Positions 1 through 8,440 of a DNA stretch of 34,925 bases are shown one piece after another. Position 1 is the stretch's first letter. Every line of letters begins with the position of its first letter. Below the pieces are notes generated by a model. The model was not told the DNA's origin and ran no database searches. It saw only the letters and a program-made list of their open reading frames with translations. This DNA comes from Janthinobacterium sp. UMAB-56 (GTDB lineage Bacteria > Pseudomonadota > Gammaproteobacteria > Burkholderiales > Burkholderiaceae_D): contig NZ_LT607659.1 in NCBI RefSeq assembly GCF_900095265.1, positions 12,380 to 47,304 of the forward strand, given 5' to 3'. The translations under genes were made by a program, and so were the position numbers.

Positions 1-273
1 CTGCCGCACCGCAGTTAAGTCGGCCACCTGGTTTTCAGCGCTCATGGATCCGGCTGAGCAGGTCAGCAAGAATGACTGCCGGCCAGCGAATGGGCCTATG
101 GGGGCCAGCGCTCCTGCGCCAACTGTCCAGGACTGCAGCGAATTCGTGCCGCCCAGCAGCGGATCGAGGCGGTAGATGACGCCAGCCGCACCAGCTGTAC
201 CACTGACATTTAAGACCCGCCCCTCTGGCAGCGTGATGGTTTGCGGCGTGCCGCCGGCGGTGATAGTGGGCAT
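1..273 (-). CDS. Hypothetical phage protein, 3' end outside window
   Basis: An ATG at 271-273 opens a minus-strand frame that stays open for 91 codons to the window edge, so the C-terminus is missing. The product begins MPTITAGGTPQTITLPEGRV and is rich in Gly, Thr, Ser and hydrophobic residues in a beta-strand-like pattern, with no signal peptide or membrane segment. It follows the capsid gene and a coiled-coil protein, so a structural role such as head decoration or completion is a guess from position. I do not recognise the family. The frame was chosen over the long frame that overlaps it because its composition is protein-like and the alternative is Arg/Pro/His rich. Confidence 0.65.
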   Translation of the reverse strand, partial: MPTITAGGTPQTITLPEGRVLNVSGTAGAAGVIYRLDPLLGGTNSLQSWTVGAGALAPIGPFAGRQSFLLTCSAGSMSAENQVADLTAVRQ

Positions 274-303
274 ATTGGCTTTCGGGAGTGCGGTTTATGA
301 AAT

Positions 304-320
304 GCCCCGGCGCGCGGGGC
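304..320 (-). terminator. GC-rich hairpin between late genes
   Basis: A 6-bp GC stem with a 5-nt loop lies just after the stop codon of the coiled-coil gene. The downstream minus-strand sequence (ATTTC) is only weakly T-rich, so this may be a leaky terminator or an mRNA-stabilising hairpin. Confidence 0.3.
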
Positions 321-335
321 TGTGCTGGCCAGGGA

Positions 336-713
336 TTACGCCTTGGTGGCTTTTGCGGGCTTTTCGGTCGAAGTGACAAGACTAGCGGCCGCAGCTGCAT
401 CTTTCGCGGCCTGCAAGCTTGCAGCCTCGTCGCGCAGGCGTTGCGCTTCGACTTCGTTGGCCTGGGCTTGATCGGCCAGGCGCTGCTCCTGCGCGGCAAT
501 GCGCTCCTTCTCGGCGTCCAGTGAGCGCTCGCGCTCCAGGAGCTGATCGCGCACGGCCAGCAGTTCGGCCATCGTCGGCACGCGTTCGGCCGGCGCGCCC
601 AGGTCCTGGTCGCCGTACAGCTCGTGCAAGTCGGGGTTGAAGTCGGATTTATTGATTACGACGAAAGGGCCCTGCGTGCGCAGGTCCGTCGATACGATTT
701 TGATGGTATCCAT
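336..713 (-). CDS. Coiled-coil phage protein, 125 aa
   Basis: The first 50 residues look globular. Residues about 50-110 are a charged Glu/Arg/Ala/Gln helix with heptad character (repeats such as RDQLLERERSLDAEKERI), and the C-terminus is Ala/Lys rich. There is no signal peptide or membrane helix. The gene sits directly downstream of the major capsid gene. The start ATG at 713 has GGA seven bases upstream. Function unknown; from position it could be a small virion or head-completion protein, but nothing in the sequence proves that. Confidence 0.75.
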   Translation of the reverse strand: MDTIKIVSTDLRTQGPFVVINKSDFNPDLHELYGDQDLGAPAERVPTMAELLAVRDQLLERERSLDAEKERIAAQEQRLADQAQANEVEAQRLRDEAASLQAAKDAAAAASLVTSTEKPAKATKA

Positions 714-731
714 GGTGAAGTCCAGGTGACG

Positions 732-758
732 CCCGGCAGCACCGCAGTGCTGGCCGGG
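732..758 (-). other. Strong hairpin downstream of capsid gene
   Basis: The minus strand reads CCCGGC-CAGCAC-TGCG-GTGCTG-CCGGG, an 11-bp stem with one bulged base and a 4-nt loop. No T-tract follows, so it is more likely to stabilise the 3' end of the capsid message than to terminate. It lies between the capsid stop codon (786) and the next start (713). Confidence 0.45.
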
Positions 759-785
759 CCAGGTTGATGATTAGCCCAACAGCGC

Positions 786-1958
786 TTACGCGCCGATCAG
801 GATGCCCATGTGACGAGGTGCCACGGCCTTCACGCCCCAGGCCAAGTTGACCTCGTAGCGAACTTGGCGCTTCTGCTTGTAGATGCAGAACTCGTAGGTA
901 ATACCGGAAACCGGGTCGGTCACCATCATCACGTCATCGGCCGAGTCGCCTTCATCCGGCATGGCCGGCGCGCGGCAAGCCAGCTGGATGGCCGAGCGGT
1001 GGAAGAACATGTTGCGGGTGGTGGCTGCAGTCACAGTGATTGCAGTGGCTGCGGCAGGGATTGCCTTGCGCAGGCCCGGCTCGGCCAGCACGATGGTGCC
1101 GCCGTTCGAGGTGTCAGCATCGCCAGCCGCCAGCAGGTACTTGTTGTCGGCATCGCCAGCGAACGCCACGATATCGCCCGTGATGAAGGCGCCGGTACCG
1201 GCCGCAGCCAAGTTGATCACCGTGGCGCCGACGGCATAGCCCGCAGCGTTGGTGGTCGATGCGGCAGCGGTGCCGGCAGGGACCAGCGAGCGGATCTGGC
1301 CCGAATTGTGGATGTCCCAGCCTTCGACCTGGCCGATGATGCCGCGACGCAGCAGTTCATCGCTATTCGCTTCGTTCGCCTTGAACAGGCCGGACTGCTT
1401 GCCACGGATGTTCGAGATCGCGGACGAGCCCAGAACCATTTGGCGGTCGGTCAGTGGTGCGCCATTGTCGTCCAGGATGCGCAGCGGATTCGAGAAATCG
1501 GTGAAGTCGGCAGCCGTGCCGAACGGGGTCAAGTTGGCGGTACCATAGGCACGCGAGGCGTAGATGTGCAACGCAGCCAGATCGGCCTCGACTTCATTGC
1601 CCAGCGTGCGCAGCGCCTGGGTAATGCGCTGCGCGTTGATATCGCCCAGCGTGCCAGCATTGTTCAAGCCGCGATTTTCTTCACCCGTGATGCCAAATGG
1701 CACCGAGCGCGCCTTCTGGATCGTCATGTCAACGTAGTTGATGGTCTGATTCGGCGTGTCCGGCGCGTAGGCGCCTGGTGTCAAGTCTTCGGCGACCATA
1801 GGTCCGACGGATGGTGAACGCACGGTCTCATTGATCGCGGCACGCTCAGCATTGGAGTCGCGCGACACAGCTGGAATCATGCCGATCTGCTCACGCGAGA
1901 TTACCTCCATCGCGTTGTAGATGGTCGGCAGCAAGCCATTCAGGGTAAGAGTGCCCAT
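786..1958 (-). CDS. Major capsid protein, P22 coat-like
   Basis: A 390-aa protein starting MGTLTLNGLLPTIYNAMEVI, the N-terminal pattern of P22 gp5-type coat proteins (HK97 fold). The central part carries a Gly/Ala/Thr-rich beta segment (about residues 225-315), followed by FFHRSAIQLACRAP, and it ends RHMGILIGA, like other members of the family. The start at 1958 is preferred over an upstream in-frame start at 2006 because GAAAGG lies 10 bases upstream of it and because the longer version would begin inside a terminator-like hairpin. The order scaffold, then capsid matches the usual head module. It forms the icosahedral shell. Confidence 0.9.
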   Translation of the reverse strand: MGTLTLNGLLPTIYNAMEVISREQIGMIPAVSRDSNAERAAINETVRSPSVGPMVAEDLTPGAYAPDTPNQTINYVDMTIQKARSVPFGITGEENRGLNNAGTLGDINAQRITQALRTLGNEVEADLAALHIYASRAYGTANLTPFGTAADFTDFSNPLRILDDNGAPLTDRQMVLGSSAISNIRGKQSGLFKANEANSDELLRRGIIGQVEGWDIHNSGQIRSLVPAGTAAASTTNAAGYAVGATVINLAAAGTGAFITGDIVAFAGDADNKYLLAAGDADTSNGGTIVLAEPGLRKAIPAAATAITVTAATTRNMFFHRSAIQLACRAPAMPDEGDSADDVMMVTDPVSGITYEFCIYKQKRQVRYEVNLAWGVKAVAPRHMGILIGA

Positions 1959-1974
1959 GATTGTAATACCTTTC

Positions 1975-2004
1975 AAAAATGAAGAAGGCCCGCGAAAGCG
2001 AGCC
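1975..2004 (-). terminator. Terminator-like hairpin before capsid gene
   Basis: On the minus strand, GGCTCGC-TTTC-GCGGGCC forms a 7-bp stem (one G-U) and is followed by TTCTTCATTTTT. It sits just upstream of the capsid Shine-Dalgarno sequence. It may attenuate readthrough, or form the 5' end of a stable capsid transcript. Confidence 0.45.
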
Positions 2005-2119
2005 ATTGAGGGGTGATTTGAGTTTTAGAACTGAGAGGCCATCCAGCCCAAAGCACCCTTCCGACATCCATCGAAAAGGCACGTGTAGGGCGTCAAAGCG
2101 ACGCCCTGAATTGCGAAAT

Positions 2120-2929
2120 TTAACCGGCGACCGTTACGCCACCTTTCATTGCTGCGGCGCGATCCTGGACGCCCATCGCCTCGAATTGAGCGCGGGAGAT
2201 TTGCTTGGCACCTGCGCCGCCGCCATTTCCGCCATGGGCGCCGCCGCCCGAGGCGCCGGAGCCCTTCAGGATCTGATCTTTGAATGGGCAGGCGGCCACC
2301 AGCTGCGCCAGACCTTCATCGAAGTCGGCCACTTCACCCGGGCGGGTCGGCGAGAAAATCTTGTTGCCGGCGGCGTCGTACGGCACCATCTTGCCGTCCT
2401 CGACCTTGAAATGGCTGCCGAAATAGGCTTTTGCCATCTCGGTAGGGATCGCCAGGCGGCTCGGGTGCTTGTCGTCGGTCAGCAGCTTCGAACTGGCGAA
2501 GCCGCCACCGATCATGTGGGTGTTCAATTCGTTGGTGCGCTTATCCAGCTGCGCGGTCAATTCCTGCAACTGCGTGGCGCTTGCCTTGGCCTGCGCGGCG
2601 ACCTGCTCCTGCGCGGTCTTCGCCGCCGCATCCTGGATTTCCTTGACCTGGGCGGCTGTCTTCAGCTCGCCGGAACTGAGGCTCTTGACCGTATTCAACG
2701 CGGCCAGAGCGGCCACGCCGTCTTCGATACCGTCAAACGATTTCAGGCGCTGCTCGGCAGCCTCCTTCGCCTCGCGGTGCGTTTTGGCTTCGCCGTTCAG
2801 CCGGGTGATGGTGCCCAGCGTGGTATCCGCGTCGAATGGCGCTTCGGTACCGTTGGGGTGAATGAAGATCGGCAGCTTCTTCTCGCCGTCGATTGCAATG
2901 GTTCCGTCTGCGTTGAATTTGAATGGCAT
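2120..2929 (-). CDS. Scaffold-like phage structural protein (DUF6651 type)
   Basis: A 269-aa protein. Residues 1-35 are a short beta-rich head (FKFNADGTIAIDG), residues about 45-135 a long Ala/Glu/Lys/Gln coiled coil, then a small domain (about 140-215) and a Gly-rich linker (GGGAHGGNGGGAGAK) before a C-terminal helix with AQFEAMGVQDRAAAMKGG. This build matches the DUF6651/GP20-like scaffold proteins found between minor head and capsid genes of many phages. It would act inside the procapsid and leave during maturation; that is inference from family and position. GGAAAG precedes the ATG at good spacing. Confidence 0.75.
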   Translation of the reverse strand: MPFKFNADGTIAIDGEKKLPIFIHPNGTEAPFDADTTLGTITRLNGEAKTHREAKEAAEQRLKSFDGIEDGVAALAALNTVKSLSSGELKTAAQVKEIQDAAAKTAQEQVAAQAKASATQLQELTAQLDKRTNELNTHMIGGGFASSKLLTDDKHPSRLAIPTEMAKAYFGSHFKVEDGKMVPYDAAGNKIFSPTRPGEVADFDEGLAQLVAACPFKDQILKGSGASGGGAHGGNGGGAGAKQISRAQFEAMGVQDRAAAMKGGVTVAG

Positions 2930-3000
2930 GGTCGTTCTTTCCGGGCATCCGCCCTATCGTTGGCCTTCCGGCCGTGCACCGCGTCGCGTCCGCTTGCGGC

Positions 3001-3034
3001 AAAAAAAAGGACCACCTGGTTGCCCGGGCGGCCC
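3001..3034 (-). terminator. Intrinsic terminator between minor head and scaffold genes
   Basis: The minus strand has GGGCCGCC and GGTGGTCC pairing over 8 bp (two G-U) around a 10-nt loop, followed directly by eight T residues. This is the most convincing terminator in the head module and would reduce transcription from the terminase-portal part into scaffold and capsid unless overridden by antitermination. Confidence 0.65.
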
Positions 3035-3052
3035 TCGTTAGTATGAAAAAGT

Positions 3053-4273
3053 CTACTTGTACTTCGCCTGCAGTTCCTCAAGCGTCAGCTTGCGCCCCTT
3101 GAGGTTCATCAGGTCATTCAGCGTGATCTTGCCCGCCTCGTACATCTCAGCGCGGCCCGGCCCCAAGTACTCGGCCCGCCACGCCTTGTCTTTACTGGCC
3201 AGGAAGTCTTTGAAGTTCATCTTGCTACTGACAGGCCCGCCATCGCTGGGACGAGTGCTGTCGCCCGGCTCGTCCAGCTCGATACCCAGGTCCTTAAACG
3301 ACTTGGTCCGCGTACTGAGCACGCAACGACAGCTGAAGTGGATGGCGCCAGGCCCACCCGCCCACTCGTAGGTATGGTTGATCGGCTCCTGGTCGTGCAG
3401 CGAGTACTCGTGCAGATCGCGCATGGCGCACAGCAAGCAGGTATGCGAATCCAGCGTGGAAAGCCACACCAGGCACTCGATCAGGTCCGCGTTCTGCTGG
3501 AAGCTAGCCAGGCGCGCGGCGTTGGCCACGGCCTGCACCGAGCTGTGCACCAGCGCGCGCGCATTTGCGGCTGACGTTTTCAGGATGCCCTGCTCGCCCG
3601 GCGCAACAGGATCCGGCGCGGCGCCAGGCGGCTTGGCGGCTGGATCAGTTGGCGGCACACCTGGCTTCGTTGCGGGCACGGCCGGAGGCGCCTTCGAGTC
3701 CGGCATTGGCGGCGTGGCGGGCAATGCCGGCTTGTTGGCCAGCGAATCGGCCGCCCTGGCGCTCTTGCCCAGCACGCGCGACACGATCTGCGACGTCGTC
3801 TCGCCCTGCGCGGCACCGAGCCGCACCTGGCTGGCGAAGCGGAATTGCGTATCGAGCGCCTGGCGCTTCCACCAGCTCGCTGACGAGGCGCCCTTAATCA
3901 GCGTGTCGCCCACCAGCTTTTCCAGATAGGTGGCCGGCGGCAGCTTGGCGCCCAGTTCGATCTTGAGGCCCTGCGTCAGCACCTTGGCCGTGTAGTCCGC
4001 CTCGATGTGGGTCATGCCCAACAAGTTGCGCATGGATTCCTCTTCCATGCCGCTGTAATGCGAGGCAATGACAGCGTTCGACTCGCGCAGCAGCGCGGCC
4101 AGCCGCTGTTTGCCATAACTCGACACCTCGCCCTCGCCCAGCTTGCCCGCCAACTCCTTCGACATGGCGCCCATCAGCGCCACAATCTTCCCCTGCACGT
4201 CCGCCGAAAAGCGCAGCAGGTTCAGCGAGTGCACGAGGAACATCTCGGCAATCCACTCTTCGAGCGCGCCCAC
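3053..4273 (-). CDS. Phage minor head protein (SPP1 gp7 / Mu gpF type)
   Basis: A 406-aa protein with an alpha-helical N-terminal half, a Pro/Ala-rich linker (about residues 180-225) and a C-terminal domain with paired cysteines (TCLLC) and the signature HFSCRCVL at residues 312-319, typical of the SPP1 gp7/Mu F head morphogenesis family. These proteins bind the portal or the inside of the head and accompany DNA ejection. It begins with GTG directly after the portal stop codon, with GGGAG just upstream, so the two are translationally coupled. The linker is unusually long. Confidence 0.88.
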   Translation of the reverse strand: MGALEEWIAEMFLVHSLNLLRFSADVQGKIVALMGAMSKELAGKLGEGEVSSYGKQRLAALLRESNAVIASHYSGMEEESMRNLLGMTHIEADYTAKVLTQGLKIELGAKLPPATYLEKLVGDTLIKGASSASWWKRQALDTQFRFASQVRLGAAQGETTSQIVSRVLGKSARAADSLANKPALPATPPMPDSKAPPAVPATKPGVPPTDPAAKPPGAAPDPVAPGEQGILKTSAANARALVHSSVQAVANAARLASFQQNADLIECLVWLSTLDSHTCLLCAMRDLHEYSLHDQEPINHTYEWAGGPGAIHFSCRCVLSTRTKSFKDLGIELDEPGDSTRPSDGGPVSSKMNFKDFLASKDKAWRAEYLGPGRAEMYEAGKITLNDLMNLKGRKLTLEELQAKYK

Positions 4274-5641
4274 TTATGCTCCCATCAGGTGGGGCGAGCT
4301 CGACAGGATGCGCTCTTGCTCTGCCTCCCAGTCAATATCCATGGAAATAATATTCCGCCGCTTAAATTCGCCAAACAGGGTCTCAAGACTGATAGCGCCA
4401 GCTAATTGCGCTTTCAGCAATTGCTCAGCCGACGTCGCGGCAAGACTTTCTGCTCCAAAATCGGTATGCAGTTTGATGTGCCCGCCCTCTTTTTCGCCAA
4501 CCCATTCCGCCATAAACTGCAACGCTTGATTGGCGGCGTCCTGAATATTTTGCGCGATCTTCTGCAGCGCGCATGCGCCCTGCTCGTTGTCCGCAAGGGT
4601 CTGCGATTCTGTCACATTGCCCGGCTTGATCACCAGCAGTTCGGCGCCAGCCTGGCGCATGCGGTCTTCCAGGTCGAGAATGGACAGGCGACCGGCCTCG
4701 ATGGACTTACCGTTGTGCTCCACGAACTTCAGATCGCCCTCTGGTGATTCCGACTTAACTGCACTGCCGGCGCCGACCGTGATGCCGCCCTCGCCCAGCA
4801 TCTTGGCGAACAGGATTGGCACGCGCGCGACGTGCAGGATGTTCTGCTGGTCGCTCTTGCTCTGCCAGTGCTCCACGTTGCTGTGCGCCAGTTCCAGAAG
4901 CGGCGGCGTGGCCTGCATGTAGCCCAGGCGCTTGCCGTAGACGGGCACGAAGGGGATGATTTTCAGGCTGGTGACGCCCTCTTCATGCAGCGTCCACTCC
5001 TTTTTGCTGCCGGTTTCGCTCTGGCGCCAGGTCTGCCAAGTGCCCCGCCCCAGTACGCGGACCTGCTCGATTTCCTTGGTGTCAAAGTCGCCATTCGGCT
5101 CAGACACGCTTTCCAGCAGCCGCAGCTGGGTCAGCCCGTCAAGGCTGGTCGCATTCTTCGGCAGCCAGCCCAGGACGTTCTGCACATGCACCTGAACGAA
5201 GTACGGGCGCACGCCGGCGGCCTCCTCGTCCGCCTTGGTCACCAGGTTGCCCGCCTTGGGGAAGTCGACCAGGATGCCAGCGAAGCCGTAGCCCATCGCC
5301 TCCTGGGTAATCTCCGACAAGAAGCTGTGCAGGTCGCGGCCGGAGAGGTCGACATTTTGCAGCCAAGGCTTGAGCCGTTCCGGCACGTCCTCGCCCAGCG
5401 TCACCGGCTTGCTGAATGGCTTGGCCGAGAGCACATCGATGGTGCGGGCATAGGCCGGGAACAACGTAGCGACGGCCAGGCGCAGATCGTAGCTTTCGCT
5501 GTCCTCGCCCGGCCACTGTGGCAGATACTTCTTGCCAGCCGCCCGCATCGCCTTGGTACCGCCCAGCAGCGCGGCGACCAGGGCGCAATCCTCGTTCAGC
5601 TTTGCGGCTTCTGCTGATTGTTTGCGTACGGCGTCGGTCAT
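4274..5641 (-). CDS. Phage portal protein (DUF4055 type)
   Basis: A 455-aa protein matching DUF4055 portals, including YLPQWPGEDSESYDLRLA near residue 40 and the later segments FAGILVDFPK, PYFVQVHVQNVLGW and HWQSKSDQQNILHVARVPILF. It would form the dodecameric ring at the packaging vertex. It lies between the large terminase and minor head genes, the usual place. AAGGAATTCC precedes the ATG, and only 14 bases separate it from the terminase stop codon. Confidence 0.9.
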   Translation of the reverse strand: MTDAVRKQSAEAAKLNEDCALVAALLGGTKAMRAAGKKYLPQWPGEDSESYDLRLAVATLFPAYARTIDVLSAKPFSKPVTLGEDVPERLKPWLQNVDLSGRDLHSFLSEITQEAMGYGFAGILVDFPKAGNLVTKADEEAAGVRPYFVQVHVQNVLGWLPKNATSLDGLTQLRLLESVSEPNGDFDTKEIEQVRVLGRGTWQTWRQSETGSKKEWTLHEEGVTSLKIIPFVPVYGKRLGYMQATPPLLELAHSNVEHWQSKSDQQNILHVARVPILFAKMLGEGGITVGAGSAVKSESPEGDLKFVEHNGKSIEAGRLSILDLEDRMRQAGAELLVIKPGNVTESQTLADNEQGACALQKIAQNIQDAANQALQFMAEWVGEKEGGHIKLHTDFGAESLAATSAEQLLKAQLAGAISLETLFGEFKRRNIISMDIDWEAEQERILSSSPHLMGA

Positions 5642-5655
5642 GGAATTCCTTGTTG

Positions 5656-6981
5656 TTACATGCGGAGCGGCGCCGTGGTCGTCGTGCGACTCGTCACTGG
5701 CCAGCGCTTGGTGATGAAGTAGCCACCGGCATCATTGGCATGGTCGAAGCCACCCTTCTTGTCCGGCTCTCCCTTGTCGTCATAGATCTGACGCTCCAGG
5801 CTGAGCGTGTATTTCTGGCACTTCGTGGTGTTGACCAGCATCCGGCGCTGGTCGTAGGTGTTGCACAGCATGGCGTTCACGCTGTTGATGCGATCTTTCA
5901 CAGCCGGGTTGCTATGGTCGACCACCACCGTGAAGCCGGCTGCCTTGAGCAGAGACAGGTCAGATTCGCTGGCGCCACTGCTCTTGCGGTTCTGGCCGGA
6001 CGCATCCGGATAAATCGTTATCAGATGCTGCTGGCCAGTCTGCTTGTACCGGCCCTTGATCTTTTCAATCATGGCCGGCGTGTCGAACACCTCCATGAAC
6101 TCATCGACAGCGCGCGGCAGGTCGTCGCGAATCACGAAAACCACCGCAGCGCCTTTGCCGACGTTAAAGTCCATGCCGATGTGCAGCGCGTCGCCTGGCT
6201 TGACTGTATCGTCGGTATGGTTGCGCCGACGGTCAAAGCAGTAATAGATGACGCCCTGGTAGTTCTCGAAGCTGGCCAGGTACTCTTGGCGGAACGTGCG
6301 CGGATCCATCTTGCGCCGCGCCGCTTCGATCTCCTCGGCCGGGACGTTGCCGCCGTCGACCGACGTGTACAGCCAGCTCTTGTGGTCAGGCTCACCGCCC
6401 TGGCCATCAAGGTAGCTGTCATAGCAATGGTTGAAGCCTTTCGGCGTGCCGATGCGCAGCGCGTGTCCGCCGACCCGCTCCTCGCCGTTGATGACGAAGC
6501 GGCAGGTCGACAGCATAGGCCGCAGCACCTCTTCCCACGCCGCGTACACGCAGTCAGCCCATTCATCGACCAGCGCGAAGAACAGACCGGAGCCGCGAAG
6601 GTTGTCGTACGCGTCCAAGCCGACAATGCGGATGACGTGGCCGGCCTTAGTGGTGATCGAGCATTCCGTCTCATTCGGCTTGCCGGCGCGCCAGCTGGGC
6701 GGGATGGCCTGCTTGAGACGCTTCCAGAAAACCCGCTTTGCCTGCTTGAACGTAGGCGCGCAGTACCAAATCTCGTCTTCCGTGCTGACTCCCCACTCGG
6801 CGGCCAGGCGCGCAGCACGGCGAATCTCGGCCTTGCCCAGGAACGTCTTGCCGAAGCGGCGGCCGCAAACCGCGTCGCGGAAGCGAGCCTTCTTTTGCCA
6901 TCCCCAGCAATAAATGTTCGCCTGCTTCGGCGTCAGCGCGACCGGCCCTTCAGAGAATCGGGCTGTCGGGGAGGTCTTCAT
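5656..6981 (-). CDS. terL: Terminase large subunit
   Basis: A 441-aa packaging motor protein. The ATPase half shows a Walker A motif CGRRFGKT (residues 39-46) and a Walker B FFALVDEW with D139/E140. The nuclease half carries acidic residues in GMDFNVG (D271), YPDASGQ (D326) and FDHANDAGGY (D413/D417), the RNase H-like arrangement of terminase nucleases. It cuts concatemeric DNA and pumps it into the head through the portal. It overlaps the end of the small subunit gene by 32 bases. All key residues appear present. Confidence 0.95.
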   Translation of the reverse strand: MKTSPTARFSEGPVALTPKQANIYCWGWQKKARFRDAVCGRRFGKTFLGKAEIRRAARLAAEWGVSTEDEIWYCAPTFKQAKRVFWKRLKQAIPPSWRAGKPNETECSITTKAGHVIRIVGLDAYDNLRGSGLFFALVDEWADCVYAAWEEVLRPMLSTCRFVINGEERVGGHALRIGTPKGFNHCYDSYLDGQGGEPDHKSWLYTSVDGGNVPAEEIEAARRKMDPRTFRQEYLASFENYQGVIYYCFDRRRNHTDDTVKPGDALHIGMDFNVGKGAAVVFVIRDDLPRAVDEFMEVFDTPAMIEKIKGRYKQTGQQHLITIYPDASGQNRKSSGASESDLSLLKAAGFTVVVDHSNPAVKDRINSVNAMLCNTYDQRRMLVNTTKCQKYTLSLERQIYDDKGEPDKKGGFDHANDAGGYFITKRWPVTSRTTTTAPLRM

Positions 6982-7426
6982 CTGGCTTCAATATGTATTC
7001 AGGTGCGGCCGGCATGCCTTCGCCGATATCACCTGGAGCTTTCGGCGCATCGAGGCGGCGGTTCACGTAGACGTCACCTACTTCCTTGGCTGCCTGCTCG
7101 ATCACGGCGACGGCCAGCGCGATATTGCGCATGCCCTCTGCCTGCTGTGCCATCCTGGCCAGCGCACGCAGGCGGAATGCCTTGCTGGCAATCGGGATCA
7201 CCGCGACGTCTTCGCGGAACTTGGCACGGGTGTCGTGGAAAAGCGTCTTCCACTTCGTACTGAGACTGCGCCCGACGTGCTTTTCAGGATCGTAGGTGGC
7301 GATCTGCTGACGCGGCACATCAAGGCCGAATTCTTCCTTTACTGCGATGGATACCTGCGTCGGCGTGTCGAAGCATGCCAGCGCCTTGACGATGAACAGC
7401 TTCACCTCGTCTTTAAGTGCTGCCAT
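6950..7426 (-). CDS. terS: Terminase small subunit (DUF2280 type)
   Basis: A 158-aa protein with an N-terminal HTH-like region (DTPTQVSIAVKEEFGLDVPRQQI in short, residues about 20-43) and a helical oligomerisation region, as in DUF2280 terminase small subunits. It recognises the packaging site on phage DNA and delivers it to TerL. GGAAGG lies six bases before the ATG. The gene is immediately upstream of and overlapping terL. Confidence 0.85.
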   Translation of the reverse strand: MAALKDEVKLFIVKALACFDTPTQVSIAVKEEFGLDVPRQQIATYDPEKHVGRSLSTKWKTLFHDTRAKFREDVAVIPIASKAFRLRALARMAQQAEGMRNIALAVAVIEQAAKEVGDVYVNRRLDAPKAPGDIGEGMPAAPEYILKPDEDLPDSPIL

Positions 7427-7457
7427 GTGTTGCCTTCCGGTAAATGGCCGGTCAACC

Positions 7458-8099
7458 TTATGCAGCCTTCAGCAAACAGGTTCCGCAAGCCCTCGCGATA
7501 TTGATTTTCCCCACCTCGGGCGGGCTATTTGCTGCATCGATCATGCGCTGCACGTCCTGGCTGGCACCGTAGCGCCGGACCACGCCGATGAACTCTTCGA
7601 CGTCGTGCGACCGCATGCACAGCTTCGGCAATCCGTACTTGTTGAAGGCCGGCGCGCCGAAGTCATCCAGCTCCTGGGCGATGTGATAAAGCTCGTGCTC
7701 GATCAGCGCGCAGAACTCGGCGTCGCTGCAGGTCAGGCAATACGATGCATCCAGGGTAATGAGGAAGTCCGGCACTGCGCCGAACCAGTCAGCCATCTGC
7801 TGTTGCTGGCGGCCCTTCTGCCACGGTCCGCAGCGAAAGGTCATTTCCTCGCACTGGCCCAGCACGGTGCGGCCTTGTTTGGCGAAGCTGTGTGGCGCCC
7901 ACAGGAACTGCACGTCGGCATATTCCAGGTGGGCGTGGTCTTCGTTGTGGAGCGCGCCGCCTTCGGTGAGGATGGTTGCGCGCGCCCAATTGAGCACCTC
8001 GGGCGCGGGCAGATAGCGGCTGCTCAGTGGGTCGGTGAATTCAGCAGGCGGAACCGGGCGCGCAGAGGTGGGCGCTGCGGAATTTCGGCTTTTCTTCAT
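7458..8099 (-). CDS. Putative phage zinc metallopeptidase
   Basis: A 213-aa protein with a zincin-like motif HELYH at residues 135-139 inside IEHELYHIAQELD, and a later conserved block around HDVEEFIGVVRRYG. This matches the 'putative phage metallopeptidase' family, often encoded next to terminase genes. The first two motif histidines and the glutamate would bind zinc and activate water. The substrate is unknown; anti-restriction or virion processing are possibilities. Its SD (AGTAGG) lies inside one copy of a 20-bp repeat. Cysteine pairs at about 121/124 are also present. Confidence 0.8.
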   Translation of the reverse strand: MKKSRNSAAPTSARPVPPAEFTDPLSSRYLPAPEVLNWARATILTEGGALHNEDHAHLEYADVQFLWAPHSFAKQGRTVLGQCEEMTFRCGPWQKGRQQQQMADWFGAVPDFLITLDASYCLTCSDAEFCALIEHELYHIAQELDDFGAPAFNKYGLPKLCMRSHDVEEFIGVVRRYGASQDVQRMIDAANSPPEVGKINIARACGTCLLKAA

Positions 8100-8101
8100 T
8101 C

Positions 8102-8193
8102 CGACCTACTAGATGTAGTGTTTGGTAGCAATTCCGGTGGTCTCAGCCCGGTAATTTTTGACACTTTCGCGTTCGACCTACTAAATGTAGTGT
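8102..8193. repeat. Pair of near-identical 20-bp repeats with inner palindrome
   Basis: CGACCTACTAGATGTAGTGT at 8102-8121 and CGACCTACTAAATGTAGTGT at 8174-8193 differ at one base and are 72 bp apart. Each contains the dyad CTAC-N5-GTAG. They bracket the interval between the stop of the upstream gene (8195) and the start of the metallopeptidase (8099). On the minus strand each carries AGTAGG, which works as the metallopeptidase SD in the proximal copy. Confidence 0.75.
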
Positions 8194-8194
8194 C

Positions 8195-8440
8195 TCACGC
8201 GCCTTCGATGCTTAAATTGACCGGCGGCATGGTCGCGCCCAGCACCCACAGCGCGATAGAGCCGCCGGAATTCAGCACGGCCAGGTCCTCCACGCTCGGG
8301 CGCCAGTACGACACCACGGCAGGCAGATCGCCCACGTGCGTGCGCGTGATCGGCAATGCGCCGCACGGCAACTCGGCCTGGTTCCAGTCTGCAGGCGCGC
8401 CGAGCACGCCGTTGTTCGATGGGTGTTGAATTTTCTGCAT
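8195..8440 (-). CDS. Conserved small phage protein, 81 aa
   Basis: The product starts MQKIQHPSNNGVLGAP and continues with TRTHVGDLPAVVSYWRPSVE and GGSIALWVLGATMPPV, a pattern that I associate with unnamed phage proteins encoded near terminase genes. No signal peptide or membrane helix. The ATG at 8440 has GAAAG five bases upstream. The same frame stays open to a GTG at 8557, which would give 120 aa, but that start lacks an SD. Function unknown. Confidence 0.75.
   Translation of the reverse strand: MQKIQHPSNNGVLGAPADWNQAELPCGALPITRTHVGDLPAVVSYWRPSVEDLAVLNSGGSIALWVLGATMPPVNLSIEGA

Noticed and set aside
35..499. Long leftward reading frame across the first two genes
   Set aside because: It is Arg/Pro/His rich, overlaps two better frames with SD-supported or protein-like starts, and looks like a frame shadow.
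810..1817. Long rightward reading frame opposite the capsid gene
   Set aside because: Antisense shadow of a high-GC gene; the product is Arg/His/Gly rich with no SD, and the leftward frame is a recognised capsid protein.
5518..7263. Very long rightward frame opposite terminase and portal
   Set aside because: Codon-aligned antisense shadow; the leftward frames carry complete terminase motifs.
8102..8193. Paired NrdR boxes
   Set aside because: The match to the NrdR consensus is partial, the spacing (72 bp) is not that of NrdR box pairs, and no ribonucleotide reductase gene is near.
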